Shown: positions 12,640-23,744, counted from the first letter of the stretch. The stretch is DNA of 64,000 nucleotides from Fistularia commersonii (GCA_037954325.1 JBBMNZ010000001.1:8838874-8902873), one strand, 5' to 3'. The notes: generated from the letters alone by a model not told the origin. Program-made: numbers and translations.

Positions 12640-13127
12640 ATTCAGGAGTGTGAACTTGGGTGGAACGTTGAGGCTACAGGGAGTGGAGATCAAGAAGTTG
12701 GAGGATTTCAGGTACTTGTCCAGAGCAAAGGAGTGTCAAAAAGAGGTGAAGAGGCAGGTTCAAGCAGAGCTAGAGGTCACAGAGATGAAGATGCTAAGTT
12801 ATTTTTGGGAGGGGCGAGGATGGATAGGATCAGGAATGAGTTTGTCAGAGGAACAACACATGTTACATGTTTTGGAGAGAAGGTCAGAGAAGCCAGACTG
12901 AGATGGTTCAGTCATGTACAGAGGAGAGATAGTGAATATATTGGTAGATGGATGCTGGAGTTGGAGCTGCCAAGCAGGATGTTGCGAGGAAGACCAAAGA
13001 GAATATTTACGGACGTCGTGAGAGAAGATATGAAGGTACAGAGAAAGGATACAGAGAAAAGGGTTAGATGGTGAAGGTTGATTCACTTTGGTGACCCCTG
13101 AAGGGAAAAGCCGAAAGAAGAAAAAGA
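12640..13127 (+). mobile_element. RTE-clade LINE, copy D (3' end only)
   Basis: Contains the C-terminal block of the family: RLQGVEIKKLEDFRYL, then RIRNEFVRGTTHVTCFGEKV and RWFSHVQRRDSEYIGRW, followed by the GGGAAAAGCCGAAAGAAG terminus. A deletion inside removes the KVSGVLCDRR part. The order and the GAA-rich tail identify the genuine 3' end. No reverse transcriptase core remains. Confidence 0.85.
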
Positions 13128-14034
13128 AGATTATCGCATAACAGTCAACCCCACAAGATCCTAGTCAACTTATTAAATAAAACATGATAAATGATACAAA
13201 CAAATGTGGTGAAAAAAGAAGTCACAAAATGTCTACAGTCCTGTAATTCACAGTGACAAATTATAGAAATTATAGTGACAAATCAATAGAAATTGAACCT
13301 CTGCTAATTCACCATCCCTATATGCATCAATCTCTGTGTACTACACACTGTTGGTCAGCCAGCTAATTTATCTGGTCATTTGCCAACTTGTTTGGATTTT
13401 CATGGTGCATAAAATGTCTCCTAAGATTACTACAGTTAATAACTGGAACACTTGAGTGCCCTCAATGAAGTTCCTCTCTAACAATTAGAATACTAATGTT
13501 TCCAATTATGTTCATTCATTTGATTGTTTCATCAAGGAAGAGCAAACTCAAGTGCTATCACAGCATCTCAAAGTCATGACCAGCATATCGTTTTAATATT
13601 TCCAATGCAATCCGTACGTTTACTTTAGGTTTTCTATGAACTCAGTTAATTTTTATGACAATTACAGATGCTGATATGGAACAAAATGAAGTATGAAGAC
13701 CCACGACCAACGATTTTGAGCAGGAGTGAGGTTGTTGCCAGGGTTACTTTTTAGGGTTGTGACTCTTTATGTCAGTCCCTCTATTCAGAGCATTTTGCAG
13801 GATTTGATTTTTATGGCGATGGATTTAACCAGTCCCTCTGTCTTTTTGTCTTTAACCTGCCTCTTCATACCTAATCATAGCACCTTCCACTTTTTCTATC
13901 CCCATACAGAGCTTAAATTCAATGACTCCATTTATTGGATACAAGCTATTTTGACTGACATGTTGATTGACTATAAGATAAGCAGTTAATGATATTATGT
14001 GGTGCAATATTAACTGATGAATCCCCCGTTTGTC
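13128..14034. other. no gene or repeat recognised
   Basis: AT-rich intron-like DNA. The 87-residue + strand frame at 13726-13989 has no recognisable domain. Confidence 0.45.
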
Positions 14035-14120
14035 TACATTACATTACATTGCATTTGGCAGACACGTTTATCCAAAGCAATTTACAATAGAGGACATAGG
14101 GACCGCAAATACATTTGCAA
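14035..14120 (+). repeat. dispersed fish repeat with ACATTACATT motif
   Basis: CTACATTACATTACATTGC followed by GGCAGACACGTTTATCCAAAG matches a short element seen repeatedly in teleost genomes. Class uncertain (MITE or SINE part). Confidence 0.55.
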
Positions 14121-14254
14121 ATACACGTCTAACCTAATACTCAGTAATAATTCTGTATGTATACATATTTAATTACTGTCCTCCATGGCAGATAATCAGC
14201 ATCCACCATAGACTATGAACTGGTGAGTCATTTGATTTGTAATCAACATAATAA

Positions 14255-14520
14255 AAATGGGACTGTACAGTGGCACAGTTGTTGGGGCTTCCACCTCACT
14301 GTTCCCTGGGTTCATTCCTCATGGAGGGCCTGTCTGCATGGGGCTTGAATGTTCTCCCTGTATTTCCATGGGTTTCCTCCAGGTTCTTCGGTTTACCCGG
14401 TTTACTCAGCTTTTCGCCTAATGCGCTAGCGACTGGCAACTCGAATATGCCTTTCCCATACAAGGCTGTGCTGCTTTGGCAGCATGGAACTCAAAACCAT
14501 TTCCTAATAAATGAGTTAAT
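14255..14520 (+). repeat. degenerate tRNA-like SINE (family a)
   Basis: Block order is the same as in the better preserved copy at 39112: a GTGGCACAGT head, a CCTGGGTTCATTCC B-box-like string, then TGAATGTTCTCCC and GGTTTCCTCCAGG. It is strongly diverged and lacks the 3' tail. Confidence 0.55.
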
Positions 14521-14624
14521 CATCCTTTCTAGCTCTTCTACCTTTGAAAGGCGGACCTGATGAAAGACCTTTATTTTTACAGGCATTTCAGTGGATATTA
14601 CATGCACAACATCAGCCGACATTT

Positions 14625-14811
14625 AACCACTGCATTTAGCCCATCATAGACAAACTATGAGTAGAAGACGGCTACTGAGCAGTGCCAGGGGAGCAGTTAG
14701 AGGTTCAGTGTCTTGCTCAACAACACTTCGACAGGCTAAGACGAGCATGGGAATTGAACTTGGAACGTCGATTCCACGGACCACCACTCTAACCCGCAAT
14801 TCACACCGTCT
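14625..14811 (-). repeat. SINE-like repeat (family b)
   Basis: Contains GGTTCAGTGTCTTGCTCAAC, then ACACTTCGACAGGC and GGGAATTGAACTTGGAACG, an inverted B-box-like region. Related copies are at 38930-39105 (+) and 54880-54990 (-). The repeat lies at the 3' limit of the LINE at 14812. Confidence 0.6.
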
Positions 14812-15352
14812 CTTATATACTGTCAATGGCGACACTAACCAAGGCAACAACCCACACTGCAAACACGACAATTTTAGCTTTTCCAGGAGCCCTGAACTGT
14901 TAATGCTTGAAGTGCCTCGAATAATTTCTGCCTCAATCCCTTAAGTTGTCCCTTATCACTAAGACTTGCATCAAACAATCTACTCAGACTCTTCACTTGT
15001 TTCTCTAGCACCATAGGCACCCCACACCATTTATAACCAATCTCTTTTAATTTCCTTCCTTGTAATGATTGAAATACACCTAGACTTGCTTAACTTTTAG
15101 CCTAGCCCACTGGAGATTACTACTTAAGTTATCTAACAAACTGCTTGTACTTGGTGCGGCTGACACCGCAATCATCATGTAATCCATGCAGGCCCTAATT
15201 GGTGGGAGATGCAGCCCTTCTCAACCTACCAGCCATTTTGAAGCCCAAATGATTATCTCCATTGCTATGGTAAAAGCCAATGGAGAAATTGCACACCCTG
15301 CTATAATACCTATCTACAGCTGCTGCCTTGCTGTAGTGTCTTCTGCTGTGCC

Positions 15353-15697
15353 TGTCACGAAGCACGGGGGCGGACTCGGGCAGGGAACCACACCTCAGAG
15401 CAGGAATCTAGATTGAAGCGCTTTGAGTAGAATGGCAGGTAGGGTGTCGCTGGTAAGCCCCTGGCCCCGAGACAGAGTTGCACAGGGCTGGGTCTCACCA
15501 GGACAGGCCCCAGGCGGGGTGAAGGCAGGGCAGAGTCTCAGACAGGGTAGGGGTCCACAGTGGTCTGGGACATCCACAATCCCCCGGCACCAGGCAGAGC
15601 ATGCCGCTCTTGATTAGCGGCAGCTGCTGCAGCTGGCGCCGATTGCGAATTATTCCCAGCTGCGTCTCCTCTCGACTGCCGAGAGGAGATCCTGACA
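15353..15697 (-). mobile_element. solo LTR, family 1 (perfect 5-bp target duplication)
   Basis: 345 bp with TGTCA and TGACA at its ends, flanked on both sides by GTGCC (15348-15352 and 15698-15702). Homologous in inverse orientation to 1961-2403. The 5-bp duplication and TG...CA ends fit LTR-retrotransposon or endogenous retrovirus integration, followed by recombination to a solo LTR. The insertion interrupts the LINE frame between FGT and the A/S-EDTTA region. The TATA-like box of the other copy is missing here (deleted or changed). Confidence 0.75.
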
Positions 15698-15725
15698 GTG
15701 CCAAAGTCGAGTGGAACATCTATAA

Positions 15726-16558
15726 ATAATAAGAATAAGAATAAGATCAACTTTATTTATACCAAAGGAAATTGTTGTGCCAGAGTTTCAAGTAAAACAT
15801 AACAATAATAAATAATGGTAGGAAATTGTATGAACAGTATGAAAAGGGGGGAGAATAAGAATTACAAATAAAACTATAAAGTGTCTAAGTAACAAGTCAA
15901 GGCTATAAAGTCTCTTAAGGTCTTAAGTACCAGGTGAAAGATAAGGAGTGCACAAGAGTATGAAAAAATATTGCACATGGAACTGTTACGAAATAAAATA
16001 TTGCATAGTTATGAATAAATATACAGATAATTATTACGATTTATAGTAAGTGGGTGAGATTTTTTTTTTTTTTTTTTATGGTTTAAGATTTTGAGATCCC
16101 TGCGGCTGAAGGGAGAGAAATTAAAAAGTCTGATAGTCTCAGGTAGGAAAGACCTCCTGTGGAGCTCTTCTGTGGTATCAGTCAACGACTGAAAGAGCTC
16201 TGACAGGATGTCAGTGTGGCATGCAGGGGGTGATGGGCATTGTCCATGATGCTGAGGAGCTTCTTCCTCTCTGACACCTGCACAACAGACTCCAGCTCCA
16301 CTCCCAGCACAGATCCAGCTCTCCTGATGAGCTTGTTGAGTCTGTTGGTGTCAGCTGTCTTGAGCCTGCTGCCCCAGAACACAACAGTGTAGAAGATGAT
16401 GCTGGACACCACCGAGTGGTAAAACATCTGCAGCATGGTCCTGCAGATGTTGACAGATCTGAGCCTCCTGAGGAAGAACAGGTGGCTCTGACCTTTCTGA
16501 AAGATGACGTTGGTGTTCACAGTCCAGTCCAGTTTATTGTTCATAAAGTATGCGTCAA
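15726..16558 (-). mobile_element. L2/Rex1-type LINE, 3' part
   Basis: The minus-strand frame has LDWTVNTNVIFQKGQSHLFF, then LRRLRSV and MLQMFYHSVVSSIIF, followed by RKKLLSIMDNAHHPLHATL. This is the conserved end of L2-type LINE polymerases. It ends at 15726 in an AAAGTTGATCTTATTC tail with three ATTCTT repeats, the microsatellite tail typical of such LINEs. A T-run at 16061-16078 lies in the 3' region. It is 5'-truncated and sits inside the older LINE. Confidence 0.8.
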
Positions 16559-16928
16559 CTAAACTTGTTATGCTACCTGGCACTCTAAAGATATCAAAGC
16601 CTCCCACAAGAAACTATTTGACAGTGACCAAAAGCATTAGTTAGGTGTGAGAACACTACACGGGAGTCTCTCTTCTCACGTGTAGCTGACTGGATTTGGC
16701 GCCAATCTTAAAGGTGTACTTAAGCAGCTGGAGGAGCTGGGAATTCCAGCCTTTTGCACTGAAGTATGAAATAGTCTGTTCTTTTTAGGTAACTAGACTG
16801 CCTCTGTGCCATAACACTAAAGGAAACCTTCCCTTCAACATTAAGTAAACTGATCTGAACTGACTTATCTCTAACAAGTACCTTTCTTTGGGAATGAGGA
16901 TTCCCCCTGTTCTACCCAACACCTTGTA

Positions 16929-18142
16929 CACTCACCTGCCACTTTATAAGGTACACCTGTCCAACTGCTCGTTAACACTTAATTTCTAATCAGCCAATAA
17001 CATGGCGGCAACTCAGTGCATTTAGGCACGTAGACATGGTCAAGACAATCTCCTGCAGTTCAAACCGAGCATCAGTATGGGGAAGAAAGGTGATTTGAGT
17101 GACTTTGAACGTGGTTGTTGGTGCCAGAAGGGCTGGTCTGAGTATTTCAGAAACTGCTGATCTTCTGGGATTTTCACACACAACCATCTCTAGGGTTTAC
17201 ATATAATGGTCCGAAAAAGAAAAATTATCCAGTGAGTGTCAGTTCTGTGGGCGGAAATGCCTTGTTGATGCCAGAGGTCAGAGGAGAATGGCCAGACTGG
17301 TTCGAGCTGATAGAAAGGCAACAATGACTCAAATTACCACCCGTTACAACCAAGGTCGGTAGAAGAGCATCTCTGAACACACAGCACGTCGAACTTTGAG
17401 GCAAATGGGCTACAAGAGCAGAAGACCATGCCGGGTGCCACTCCTTTCAGCTAAGAACAGGAAACTGAGGCTACAATTTGCACAAGCTCATCGAAATTGG
17501 ACAATAGAAGATTGAAAAACGTCGCCTGGTCTGATGAGTCTCGATTTCTGCTGCGACATTCGGATGGTAGAGTCAGAATTTGGCATCAACAACATGAAAG
17601 CATGGATCCATCCTGCCTTGTATCAACGGTTCAGGCTGGTGGTGGTGGTGTAATGGTGTGGGGAATATTTTCTTGGCACTCTTTGGGCCCCTTGGTACCA
17701 ATTGAGCATCGTTGCAACGCCACAGCCTACCTGAGTATTGTTGCTGACCATGTCCATCCCTTTATGACCACAATGTACCCAACTTCTGATGGCTACTTTC
17801 AGCAGGATAATGCGCCATGTCATAAGCTGGAATCATCTCAGACTGGTTTCTTGAACATGACAATGATTTCACTGTACTCAAATGGCCTCCACAGTCACCA
17901 GAACTCAATCCAATAGAGCATCTTTGGGATGTGGCAGAACGGGAGATTTGCATCATGGATATGCAGCCGACAAATCTGCGCCAACTGTGTGATGCCATCA
18001 TGTCAATATGGACCAAACTCTCTGAGGAATGCCTCCAGCACCTTGTTGAATCTATGCCACGAAGAATTGAGGCAGTTCTGAAGGCAAAAGGGGGTCCAAC
18101 CCATCACTAGCATGGTGTACCTACTAATGTGTCCGGTGAGTG
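16929..18142 (+). mobile_element. Tc1-like DNA transposon, copy 2 (same family as 6321-7527)
   Basis: 1214 bp with CACTCACCTGCC and CGGTGAGTG ends and TA on both sides (16927-16928, 18143-18144). The catalytic frame 17497-17916 holds WSDESRFLL and FQQDNAPCHK. A one-base loss near 17825 shifts the frame, and the NPIEHLWD region follows in another frame. The helix-turn-helix half is also broken. The right end has diverged more (CTAATGTGTCCGGTGAG) than in copy 1. Inactive. Confidence 0.92.
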
Positions 18143-18250
18143 TATAACCTGCTTCATCCAAACTAACTTATCAACTTCCATAGAATGGGTTCCCATCTTT
18201 TCCAACTTACTCTCAGCAGTTCTTTTAAGACTGTCAAACCTCTAAGCCAA

Positions 18251-19639
18251 ATCGGTATTATTATCTTCCCACTATAAATTAAAAGCCAACAATAACAAGA
18301 AAGCATGTAAGCTGTTAATTATCAAGTATAACTTGCATTCATTTTATTGATTTTGATAACCTTAGTACACCAACAGAACCTATTTACCTTTTAATACATA
18401 GTAGGCTGGACCTGTCATATATTTTTCTGCATGTGGCCCTCAGAGATGAGAGTTTGGACACCCTCTCTCTTGACTGACTGCCCGTTCATAAATCCTCCAC
18501 CATCTTTATCTCTACTCTCTCTTACCCAGTGGCGGGCCGTGCATTTCACACCTGGGCCTTCTGTAATACTCTATTTATCAATCCACCCCTCACAAACTGT
18601 TTGATGGCTATAAAAACATCTCCAAACACCAGTGGCAAATAACAAACAAGCCTAGCGATACAATTTGCAGGGTTCCTCAGAGCCTGTGAGCTCATAGTTA
18701 GCGGACAAATCCTTTTCCTCACTGTAACAGGCCTAGCTAGCTTCAGAATGGCCTGACCTTTCTTAACGATGTTGGAATTTGGACTATATATCTTTGTTTT
18801 TTCACTAAAGATCAAAATAAATGCTGTAACAAAGCAAATAAATTGCTGGACCCCAGAAACTGCACTCTGCAGGACTGTTTCACTGAGAGAGACAGGATCT
18901 GTTTAGGACTGTCTATCAGAGATCTATCCCAGTGTCTATCAAAGCACCCACAATACAGTTCAGGAATTTCCCTAACCTGTTTTGGATGTTTCAAACATTG
19001 ACCTCAAAATTCTTGCTGCCAAATAGTTGGTGGTTTGGGGTAGACACCCTTTCACATGTCTGACTTCCATCCATGGGATTTCATCAACCATGGTCACCCC
19101 ACTGCTGTTTCAACATGAGATTCCATCAGTACCACAAATAGAGGTTTTAGTCTTCCTTGCACTTTCTGTATAGGAATGGTAATTTTAAAGGGTGGGTGGT
19201 TGGCCCCACACTCAACCCTACACCTCGGTGGCACAGGTGTTGTTTTGTCTGGTCTTTTTAATGCAACGTGGTTAAACCTTTGCTTCCACCATTGCTTCCA
19301 GGATCAGGAGATATAATGGCCCCACCACCCGATCAAGTTGAAAACAAAAAGGCAATAGAGGTGAAGGTTCCCAGTAATTTAATTATTCATTTTTGTTTTT
19401 GGTTTTTATCGAATGCCGACACTCCCTTAATGTGCCATTACTGTTATCCATTGACAAAGACAGTACATCAGTAGACTGAATTCATCTGTCACTTCTGGGC
19501 GCTGATGAGAGTGGCAGCAAGTCTGAGTAGCTCAGTGTCTCTGTCATTTATGTTTGTCTCTGTGTTTTGTTTTGTTTTTTCTTAGCTTTTTAAACTTTTA
19601 AATTTATACAATGATACATTTTTATCGAAATATCCTTGT
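18251..19639. other. no gene; possible hAT-type end at about 18535
   Basis: The string CCAGTGGCGGGCCGTGCATT (18534-18553) resembles a common hAT-type MITE end in fish, but I could not locate a matching opposite end. The rest shows nothing I recognise. Confidence 0.35.
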
Positions 19640-20740
19640 ACTGGGAACTGAACTTGAATTTCTTCACCTGAAGACATTTCACACGTCATCAGAGAGGCTT
19701 CTTCAGTTCTAATGACTTGTATTCTGAATATATTCTTATATATTCTGAATATAACTGCCAAGTTTTTGGGTGGGTCTAGATTATGGTGGCTTGTTATGTA
19801 TGTTGAAGAGTTGATCTGCAGAAACTCAGTGTAAAGGGGGTTGTTATGCTAATGGAAATGTAGAGCAATTTAGTGGGATTGGGGAATCATCTGGATTATC
19901 TTGATTGGAATGTGAAAAGGTAAAGCTAAACAAAGCAGTGAAACCTGTTGGATCACATGAACTGAGGCTCATATGGACGTTGCCGGGGGGGTGGTTCTGG
20001 TGGTGGTACTTTCCTATTTGTTTGGTGGGTGCAGATGGGCCTGGTCTGTGTGTGCAAATCCGTCTTGGTAGTAGTCCCAGAGCGGAATTGTACATTTGTG
20101 AAAGGTTGTGTCTGAGGCCCCCCTCCTCTGTTCAGAGATGTTTTTTTCCGTTTTGACAAAGATGGTTTCTTTGACTTCTCTCTCGAACCATCTGTCTTCT
20201 CTGGCCAGAATATGGACATTGCTGTTTCCCAGACCTAGGCATTTTACAGCCCGTGGGCCACATCCAGCCCATTTTGCTTTTCTATCCGGCTGGCCGAACA
20301 ATTTTCTTTGAATATTTTAATAAATATTTTCAATCAATATTGAATTAAGAGCTTTTTCAATTTCTTTGATTTTGTATGGATGATTACATACAACATAATG
20401 TTGGTACATATACAGTATATGATTGTTAATGATATTAAAGTTGAAATAAAATGCCAAATAATGAAAATATTGAAATTGCAATTTTCATTTTGTCAAATTT
20501 ACATGATACGTAGTTGGCCCGCGCATAAGAATCAAATAAGAAATGTGGCCTGCTAGCCAAAATAATTGCCCACCCCTGGTGTATTCAAATTAATGGCCCT
20601 TGTCCATCAGATGTTGGTGGACCACGGAATCCTGTCCTGAAATGTTAGCTTTCCTGTGTTGGGCCATCCGTTTGTGCAGAGATTGTTTGGTCTCTCTAAA
20701 CTTTATTCTATCCTATTGTTGGATCATGTCCCATTCTACC
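19640..20740 (-). mobile_element. Penelope-like retroelement, GIY-YIG-type C-terminal relic
   Basis: The minus-strand frame contains NSNVHILAREDRWFEREVKE and then TIFVKTEKNISEQRRG, similar to the C-terminal endonuclease region of Penelope-like elements. The preceding half continues at 20578-20740 beyond the hAT MITE. Downstream the + strand reads CACACGTCATCAGAGAGGCT, the 3' region usual for this group. The reverse transcriptase was not found. Frames are broken and a Lys/Glu-rich stretch replaces the usual NRGGGLR part. Element class is inferred from these motifs. Confidence 0.65.
20230..20577. mobile_element. hAT-type MITE inserted in the Penelope-like relic
   Basis: The left side reads CAGACCTAGGCATTTTACAG with CCCGTGGGCCACAT, and the right side GCCCACCCCTG, the complement of CAGGGGTGGGC. 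Both sides contain the TGGGCCACA/TGTGGCC blocks of the well-known fish hAT MITEs. The 8-bp flanks match poorly (about 5 of 8). No transposase is present. Confidence 0.65.
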
Positions 20741-20829
20741 TCGACACTATGTGTGGGTGGATCCTGCATGTTTGTTGATGAAGCAATTGGAGAAGGCCTG
20801 GATCAGTATCTAATTCAGTAGTCAAAATA

Positions 20830-21264
20830 AACTATACAAAGCTCTGGGACTGATCTTCTATTCCCTGACAAGAAGCAAAGTGTCAGTTCACAAAGTCTGT
20901 CTGGCTATGTTTCCCTGACCCAGTGTTTATATAATACAAAGAATGACATGTACACATGTCCTCTATCTAAAGAACCCTCAGTACCAAGTTGACAATTTTT
21001 TATGACAATTTTTGACATGCAATGCATGCTCTTTTTTTCTGTACTTCTCCATCCTGAGCTGCCCGCACAAATATTGTTTTGGTTGAGGACACATTGCTCT
21101 GTTGATGCACTCCTGTTCTCATGAGCCCGTAATGCACTTAATATATATTGGATATGGCGAAGTCTTTGCAACAGTCTGGCAGCAGCAAACTAGCATACAA
21201 AAGGAATCACCTGATTGCTGACACAAGTTTGCCGGCACAGTTAATATGAACATCCCTAGGGGGG
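20830..21264. other. no gene or repeat recognised
   Basis: Intron-like sequence without supported feature. Confidence 0.4.
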
Positions 21265-21829
21265 TGTTTGGCTTCTGAGGCTGTAGATCTGGAGTCGCTG
21301 TGAGAGCTAGGGACAAGAAGTGGAGATACAAGCCCCCTGTTCCAGCAATCATGATGGGAAACATGAATTCGGTGGTGAACAAGACAGAGGAACTGGCGGC
21401 CCTGGTAAGGAATCAAAAGCTGTACAGGGCTGATTTGCACAACGAAGACGTGGCTAACGAGTAACATCCTCACTGCTAATGTTGACCTATTGGGTTACAG
21501 TTCAGTTAGACTCGACAGAAACAATAAACTTTCTGGGAAATAGAAGGGCGGAGGACTGGTGATGTTAACAACAAGCAGCGCCTTCCTGAACATGTAACTG
21601 TGAAGGAGACCATCTGCAGGAAAGACGAGGAGTTCCTTGCACTGAATCTGTGACCGTACTATATCCCCAGAGAGTTCTTGCACACCATTGTGTTTACATC
21701 CTACCACAAGCCCTTCCTGACAATGCTTGTGATCATCCATACAACTGCTGTGAGGCTACAAAAACAACACACAGATACCTTTTTTGCCACAAGGGGTGAT
21801 TTCAATCATGTTACACTTGATTCCACCCA
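21265..21829 (+). mobile_element. L2/Rex1-type LINE, endonuclease fragment
   Basis: Read in changing frames: KKWRYKPPVPAIMMGN, later HVTVKETICRKDEELLALN, PYYIPREFLHTIVFTSY and RLQKQHTDTFFATRGDFNHV. This is the order of the APE-type endonuclease of fish L2/Rex1 LINEs. GDFNHV carries the conserved GDFN active-site motif. The copy is interrupted at 21830 by the 5' end of an RTE element only a few codons later, and I did not find its continuation after 25060. Confidence 0.75.
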
Positions 21830-22263
21830 AATGCAGCCTCAGGGCGGCACTGGGCCATGTGTCCCCAAGCCTGCCTTGGGGGGGGCACAGGGCAGTGTCT
21901 CCCTGAGCTGGTCCCAGAGAAATGCAGAGGGTTGTGTCAGAAAGGGCATCCAGCGTAAAACTTTTGCCAAAACCAAACATGTGAGTCAACCATGACCATA
22001 TCATACTGGATTGGTCGAGGACCGGGTTAACAACGACCGCCATTGGCACTGACGAGCTACAGGTTACCAGTGGAAATTGGGCTACTGTGGGTCGAAAAAC
22101 AAGAACAAGAAGAAACTGAGGAGGGCATGTTCTGAAGCAGAGAGAGGAGGAAAGGAAAGAGCCTGGGACTGAGAGTAGGGACTTTGAATATCGGGACCAT
22201 GACAGAAAAAGGAAGAGAGTTGGTCGACATGATGCAGAGAAGGAAGGTGGATATACTGTGTGT

Positions 22264-22947
22264 TGAAGTCGTGGGAATCGGGCTGGAGTAAGACGATTCG
22301 CGACGAGATGGATCAATTTAGAGATGCGTTTATTAAGCAAAGTTTCTTCAAAAATCCCTGATACAAAATCATCTAATACAGGAGCCCGGACTTGTGCTGT
22401 TTTCCTAGCGCCTGAAGTAAACGGGTCTTATGCTTGGAACACCCAGCAAAAAGCCCCCTTCTTTCCCTGCCCGGGTGTTACATACAGTTGTTACATGAAT
22501 ATTTATAAGAGGCGTGATAGGGTCTTCCAGGTGTGCAGTTGTTTTCCACCCGTCTGTCTTTCCCCTTTGCCCCAGTTCCTTCTCCATCCTTCTCTATCTC
22601 GCACATCCCGTCCGTCTCACACTGATGTCTGAAAGGAGAAGAAAACAACCTGGCCTCCCCAGCAGCTGTGACCTGAGAGAAGGTCTTTTCACCTACAACC
22701 GCGAGCTGTTAGTGCCATACTACGTCTGGTTCGGTCTCTGTTCGGGCACCGACCTCTCACGTTGTTTGTCCGGGCTACCGTTTGATTGGATTATATGTTG
22801 AGCAAAGCAAATGTAATGTCTACCTCATAAGCAAAGCAAATATGTTGACTTCTTCATGAGCCCAGCAAATGTAGTGTCTATTTCATGAGCAAAAAACAAG
22901 TGTATAATGTCTACTTCATGAGCAAAAGCAAGTGTATGATGTCTTCA
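22264..22947 (+). mobile_element. solo LTR, family 2 (TGAAG...CTTCA), inside RTE copy E
   Basis: 684 bp starting TGAAGTC and ending GTCTTCA, flanked by a 4-bp duplication GTGT (22260-22263 and 22948-22951). Removing it with one GTGT restores the RTE text ACTGTGTGTCCAGG seen in copies F and K. A TATA-like ATTTATAAGAGG lies near 22500. The last ~150 bp are imperfect repeats of about 35-40 bp, each built around TCATGAGCAAAGCAAATGT and a GTCTACTTC-like end. No internal genes are attached. The length and 4-bp duplication fit a Ty3/gypsy-like or retroviral LTR. Orientation is inferred only from the TATA box. Confidence 0.78.
22800..22947 (+). repeat. imperfect tandem repeats in the solo LTR
   Basis: Four or five diverged units containing ATGAGCAAAGCAAATGTA and TGTCTACTTC. 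Unit length is about 35-40 bp and the last unit ends at the LTR terminus CTTCA. Confidence 0.75.
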
Positions 22948-23430
22948 GTGTCCAGGAGACCAGGTGGAAAGATAGTAAGACTAGAAGCTAAGGAGCAGGT
23001 TTTAAGTTGTACTATTATGGTACAGACAAGAGGAGCAATGGAGTAGGAGTTATCTTGAAGGAGGAGTTTGTTGGGAACGTCCTAGAGGTGAAAAGAATGT
23101 CAGATAGACTTATGAGTCTGAAACTGGAAATTGAAGTGTGATGCTCAGTGTTGCAATGGTGGGATGTGAGTTTGAGGGGGAGAGGTTCTGGAATGAGCTA
23201 GATGAAGTGATGCAGAATATTCTCAGAAATGAGAGAGTGGTAATTGGTGCAGACTTCAATGGACATGTTGGTGAAGGCAACAGAGGGGATGAAGAAGTGA
23301 TGGGTAGATTTGGTATACAGGATAGGAATGCAGAGGGACAGATGGTGGTAGATTTTGCAAACAAGATAAGATTGACTGTAGTGAACACCTTTTTCCAGAG
23401 AAAAACAGGAACATAGGGTAACTTATAAGA

Positions 23431-23744
23431 GCTTCCGAATACGCACTCCACTTCTTCTTGTTCTTGTTCTTTGACCAACAGTAGCCCAATTTCCATTAGT
23501 AGCCTGTAGGTCATCAGTACCAATGGCGGTCGTTGTTAATCCGGTCCACGACCGATCCGGTATGATATGATTATGGTTGACTCGCATATTTGGTTTTGGC
23601 AACAAAAGTTTTACGCCGGATGCCCTTCCTGATGCAACCCTCTGCATTTATTTGGGCTTGTGACTGGCACAGGGAGACACTGCTCAATGCCCCCCCAAGA
23701 CAGGCTTGGGGAGACACGGGCCAGTGCCGCCCTGAGGCTGCATT
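23431..23744 (-). mobile_element. inverted RTE leader inside copy E
   Basis: A 314-bp minus-strand block reads from the 5' terminus (23744, AATGCAGCCTCAGGG) through TAAATGCAGAGG and the leader frame MQRVASGRASGVK to the RSGVRIRK region. It lies between two + strand RTE parts. Its 5' end is complete, so it is either a separate 5' piece inserted by template switching or a rearrangement. It forms an inverted repeat with 21830-22130. Confidence 0.8.

Larger units (their letters stand above)
14812..18250 (-). mobile_element. ancient LINE (unassigned, I/Nimb-like) carrying three later insertions
   Basis: A minus-strand non-LTR reverse transcriptase can be followed in pieces. At 16926-16559 it has GILIPKE, LLNVEGK and QIQSATREKRDS, then FDIFRVPGSITSLVDAYF at 16607-16556. 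At 15725-15698 it has IDVPLDFGT. From 15352 to 14812 it has AGCAISPLAFTMAME, the catalytic region read as CMDY rather than YMDD (about 15180-15192), a VKSLSRLFDASL-like block and LQCGLLPWLVSPLTVYK. The pieces join in order once the solo LTR (15353-15697), the L2-type LINE (15726-16558) and the Tc1 (16929-18142) are removed. A short remainder beyond 18143 is less clear. It is heavily mutated. Clade name from memory only. Confidence 0.7.
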
